Source: an uncultured Candidatus Melainabacteria bacterium (lineage in GTDB: Bacteria; Cyanobacteriota; Vampirovibrionia; Gastranaerophilales; Gastranaerophilaceae). Taken from it: a DNA stretch of 5,949 nucleotides. The position numbers and the translations under genes were made by a program. This document shows, piece after piece, positions 4,007 through 5,949 of this stretch. Every line of letters begins with the position of its first letter. Positions within the stretch are counted from its first letter, which is position 1. The notes below the pieces were generated by a model. That model was not told the origin of the DNA. It did no database searches and saw only the letters and a list, made by a program, of their open reading frames with translations. The stretch spans positions 1 to 5,949 of the forward strand of contig CAKUXD010000050.1 in assembly GCA_934699705.1 (NCBI GenBank), written 5' to 3'.

Positions 4007-5949
4007 ATGAAATTAGAAAAAATTCAAAATCTGTCACTTGTGTCTAAACCACAAATGCAAAAAGCAACAGCGGTAAGACCTAAATTAACTTATGAGGCAG
4101 ATAGCGCAACGTTCACTCGCAAGGCTGAAGACAAAGTTATTGCTATGAAAAGAGAAGGTAATGCTTTGCATGTAGCATTTACAGGCAAATTGCAAAACCC
4201 AATGGAAACAAAAGCAAATGAAGATGCTCCAGCGTTGCAATTCAGAGTAAGAGGTGTATCAAAACACCAATTAGGTACAGAAGGTGCGAGCGCAACAGCG
4301 GAAGACGATTCAGTTGTACAATTAGCAAATAGCAACTGGAAAGAAGGCGACCGTTTGAACTGGAAAGAAGAAAAAACTCGTATGGGTAAAACAATTGCAT
4401 TGTCGCACCCTAAATTTGGTGAAATTGGTCAAGTGCCAAAAGAAATGGCAGAAGTTTTACTTCCAGTTTTAAAAGGTAAAAAACAAGATTTTTCTTTTGA
4501 ATTAGGAAACGTAATTGCAGGTACTTCAAAAGGTGCACCTACAATTGGTTTAAGAGCCGTATTAAAATACAAAGGTGATGATGCAAGAACTGCAAAAGAA
4601 GCAGCAGATGTATTCAATGGTTTGTTAAATTCAGACGACCCAAAAATTTCAAAAGCTGTAATGGTTTACCAACCAGAAAAATCACCACAACAAGTTCTAG
4701 AAAGAATTTTCGATGTTGAAGGCAAAGAAAATGGTCTAGGCAAAGTTAAAGAAATCAAAGAAACAATTACAAATATTGCAAACGAAATCAACAACCCTGA
4801 AAACAAAAGAATTTTGATTTTAGGCCATTGTAAACCAGACGGAGATACTTTAGGTTCAGTTATCGCAATGAAAGAAGCTTTAAAAGCTGCTTATCCTGAC
4901 AGACAAATCGACTGTGCAGTAGATGATAAAATCCCAGGTTTATTCCGTGATAAAATGCCAGGTGTTGAAGATGTAAAACGTCCTTACAACCCTAAAAAAA
5001 TTGAAACTTTAGAAAAAAATATTGAAACTTTAAAATCTTTAAAAACAGAAACAGCTAAAGAACAATTAAAAGTTTTAGAAAGAGATTTAGCAGAATTAAA
5101 AGATCCAAACAACTTATTTGATGCTAACCCTCTACAAGGAAAAGCTAAAAAACAATATGACTTGGTAATGACAATGGATATTCCAACTCCAACTCGTTTT
5201 TCAGGTGCATTTAAAGATTATATTGAAGGAAGTAAAAAACAAATTTATATCGATCACCACCCTCACAGAATTACAGAATGGCAAAATGCTAAAGCTGAAA
5301 CTGGTTTAGATATGGATAAAATTCATAAAAACGGTTTAGCACTAATCTGTGATGCAGTTCCTGCAGCAACTCAATTAGTTACAATCGTAGCTGATAAAGC
5401 AGGTGTTTTAGGTAAAATGTTCGAAAAAGGTGGTACTGCAGCTAAGAACTTTGTTGCAAGTGTAATTACAGGTACTTCAACAGATACAGGTTCATTCACA
5501 AGAACAGCAAACTTATTACCACATCACTCAGCATTACCAGTTCAACAAAGACCAAACTTCTTCCCAGAAGGTATGTCAACTTGGTTAACAAACCAATTAG
5601 CAAAAACTGATAAATCAGTAGATAAAAAATGGTTACGTGAAAACATCGCTTATGATGTACCTGATAAAGCATTAAGCTCAACATCAGTAGATGGTAAAGC
5701 ATCACCTCGTGATAAAATGGTTCAATATGCATTAGATGGCAGAAAAATGTTCCCTGAATTAGGTTTAGGTGTTATCGAAGTAGATTACGACCAAATGTAC
5801 GACGTATTCAATGCTTCATTAGAACAAGATCCTGATATTACATTGTTAGATATCCAAAACGGTTTCAAATATTCAGAAGTTCTAGGTGCATTGAAATCTG
5901 ACCCATCAGAAACATCACAAAAATTAGCTAAAGGACAAAAAGCAAGCAC
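4007..5949 (+). CDS. DHH-family phosphoesterase with long N-terminal extension including a HIRAN-like domain; 3' end outside window
   Basis: The frame is open for 647 codons to the right edge. Residues 1-75 are Lys/Gln-rich, with no signal peptide or membrane segment and a VAFTGKLQ stretch at 56-63. Residues about 77-190 (QFRVRGVS, KEGDRLNW, then FGEIGQVPKEMAEVLLPVLKG) resemble a HIRAN domain, a fold that binds DNA ends; this is a tentative reading. The DHH catalytic domain begins near 268. It has motif I HCKPDGDTLGS (His274, Asp278, Asp280), motif II DLVMTMD (Asp391), motif III DHHPH (416-420) and motif IV GTSTDTGSF (489-497, Asp493), so metal binding appears intact. Between motifs I and II a Lys/Glu-rich segment (about 325-362) looks like a coiled-coil insertion. 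The C-terminal DHHA1 substrate domain would lie partly beyond the edge, so its GGGH motif is not seen. By family, NrnA/RecJ-like hydrolysis of short oligonucleotides, cyclic-dinucleotide products or ssDNA is expected; the substrate is unknown. Confidence 0.88.
   Translation, partial: MKLEKIQNLSLVSKPQMQKATAVRPKLTYEADSATFTRKAEDKVIAMKREGNALHVAFTGKLQNPMETKANEDAPALQFRVRGVSKHQLGTEGASATAEDDSVVQLANSNWKEGDRLNWKEEKTRMGKTIALSHPKFGEIGQVPKEMAEVLLPVLKGKKQDFSFELGNVIAGTSKGAPTIGLRAVLKYKGDDARTAKEAADVFNGLLNSDDPKISKAVMVYQPEKSPQQVLERIFDVEGKENGLGKVKEIKETITNIANEINNPENKRILILGHCKPDGDTLGSVIAMKEALKAAYPDRQIDCAVDDKIPGLFRDKMPGVEDVKRPYNPKKIETLEKNIETLKSLKTETAKEQLKVLERDLAELKDPNNLFDANPLQGKAKKQYDLVMTMDIPTPTRFSGAFKDYIEGSKKQIYIDHHPHRITEWQNAKAETGLDMDKIHKNGLALICDAVPAATQLVTIVADKAGVLGKMFEKGGTAAKNFVASVITGTSTDTGSFTRTANLLPHHSALPVQQRPNFFPEGMSTWLTNQLAKTDKSVDKKWLRENIAYDVPDKALSSTSVDGKASPRDKMVQYALDGRKMFPELGLGVIEVDYDQMYDVFNASLEQDPDITLLDIQNGFKYSEVLGALKSDPSETSQKLAKGQKAS

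Noticed and set aside
4090..4617. Two minus-strand open frames of 81 and 62 codons inside the DHH gene
   Set aside because: Both lie antisense to a well-supported coding frame, have Ala/Ser-rich composition that mirrors its codon bias, and lack ribosome binding sites.
5496..5732. Minus-strand open frame of 78 codons, hydrophobic
   Set aside because: Antisense to the DHH catalytic region; the Leu/Tyr richness reflects the complement of Asn/Lys/Gln codons.
1..5949. CRISPR arrays, tRNA/rRNA genes, insertion sequences or phage genes
   Set aside because: No regularly spaced repeats, no cloverleaf-like GC-rich segments and no transposase or integrase motifs were seen on either strand.

Overview
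The window is AT-rich bacterial DNA with densely packed genes and short intergenic gaps. The combination points to a non-photosynthetic cyanobacterial relative, of the Gastranaerophilales / 'Melainabacteria' (Vampirovibrionia) type. The signs are the low-GC Gram-negative-like style, a type IV prepilin peptidase paired with a SigF-like group 3 sigma factor, and a long Lys/Gln-rich protein with an 'FTGK'-like N-terminal segment. This placement is inference from gene content and style; no sequence search was possible.

Layout: (1) 1-732 (+) is the 3' part of ffh, the SRP GTPase, cut by the left edge. (2) About 820-1973 (+) is a two-gene unit: an ECF-type sigma factor and, 11 nt later behind a strong Shine-Dalgarno, a single-pass membrane zinc-finger anti-sigma factor. 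(3) 1974-3792 (-) is a convergent two-gene operon, transcribed right to left: a SigF/SigB-like group 3 sigma factor (TTG start), then prepilin peptidase PilD overlapping it by 11 nt. The stop codons of the anti-sigma gene and pilD abut with no bases between them. (4) 3793-4006 is a divergent regulatory region holding an extended -10 promoter for the sigma/pilD operon, a near-perfect direct repeat next to it, and a weaker promoter candidate for the right-hand gene. (5) 4007-5949 (+) is a long open frame running off the right edge: a DHH-family phosphoesterase with all four catalytic motifs and about 270 extra N-terminal residues, part of which looks like a HIRAN domain.

How they work together: two regulatory cassettes face each other. 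The ECF sigma/anti-sigma pair is a classical envelope-signal switch. The group 3 sigma is translationally coupled to PilD, which suggests that a type IV pilus or pseudopilus programme is switched together with its processing enzyme. The DHH protein is transcribed away from both. It probably degrades short oligonucleotides, cyclic-dinucleotide products or nucleic-acid ends, but its N-terminal architecture is unusual and is the most novel item here.
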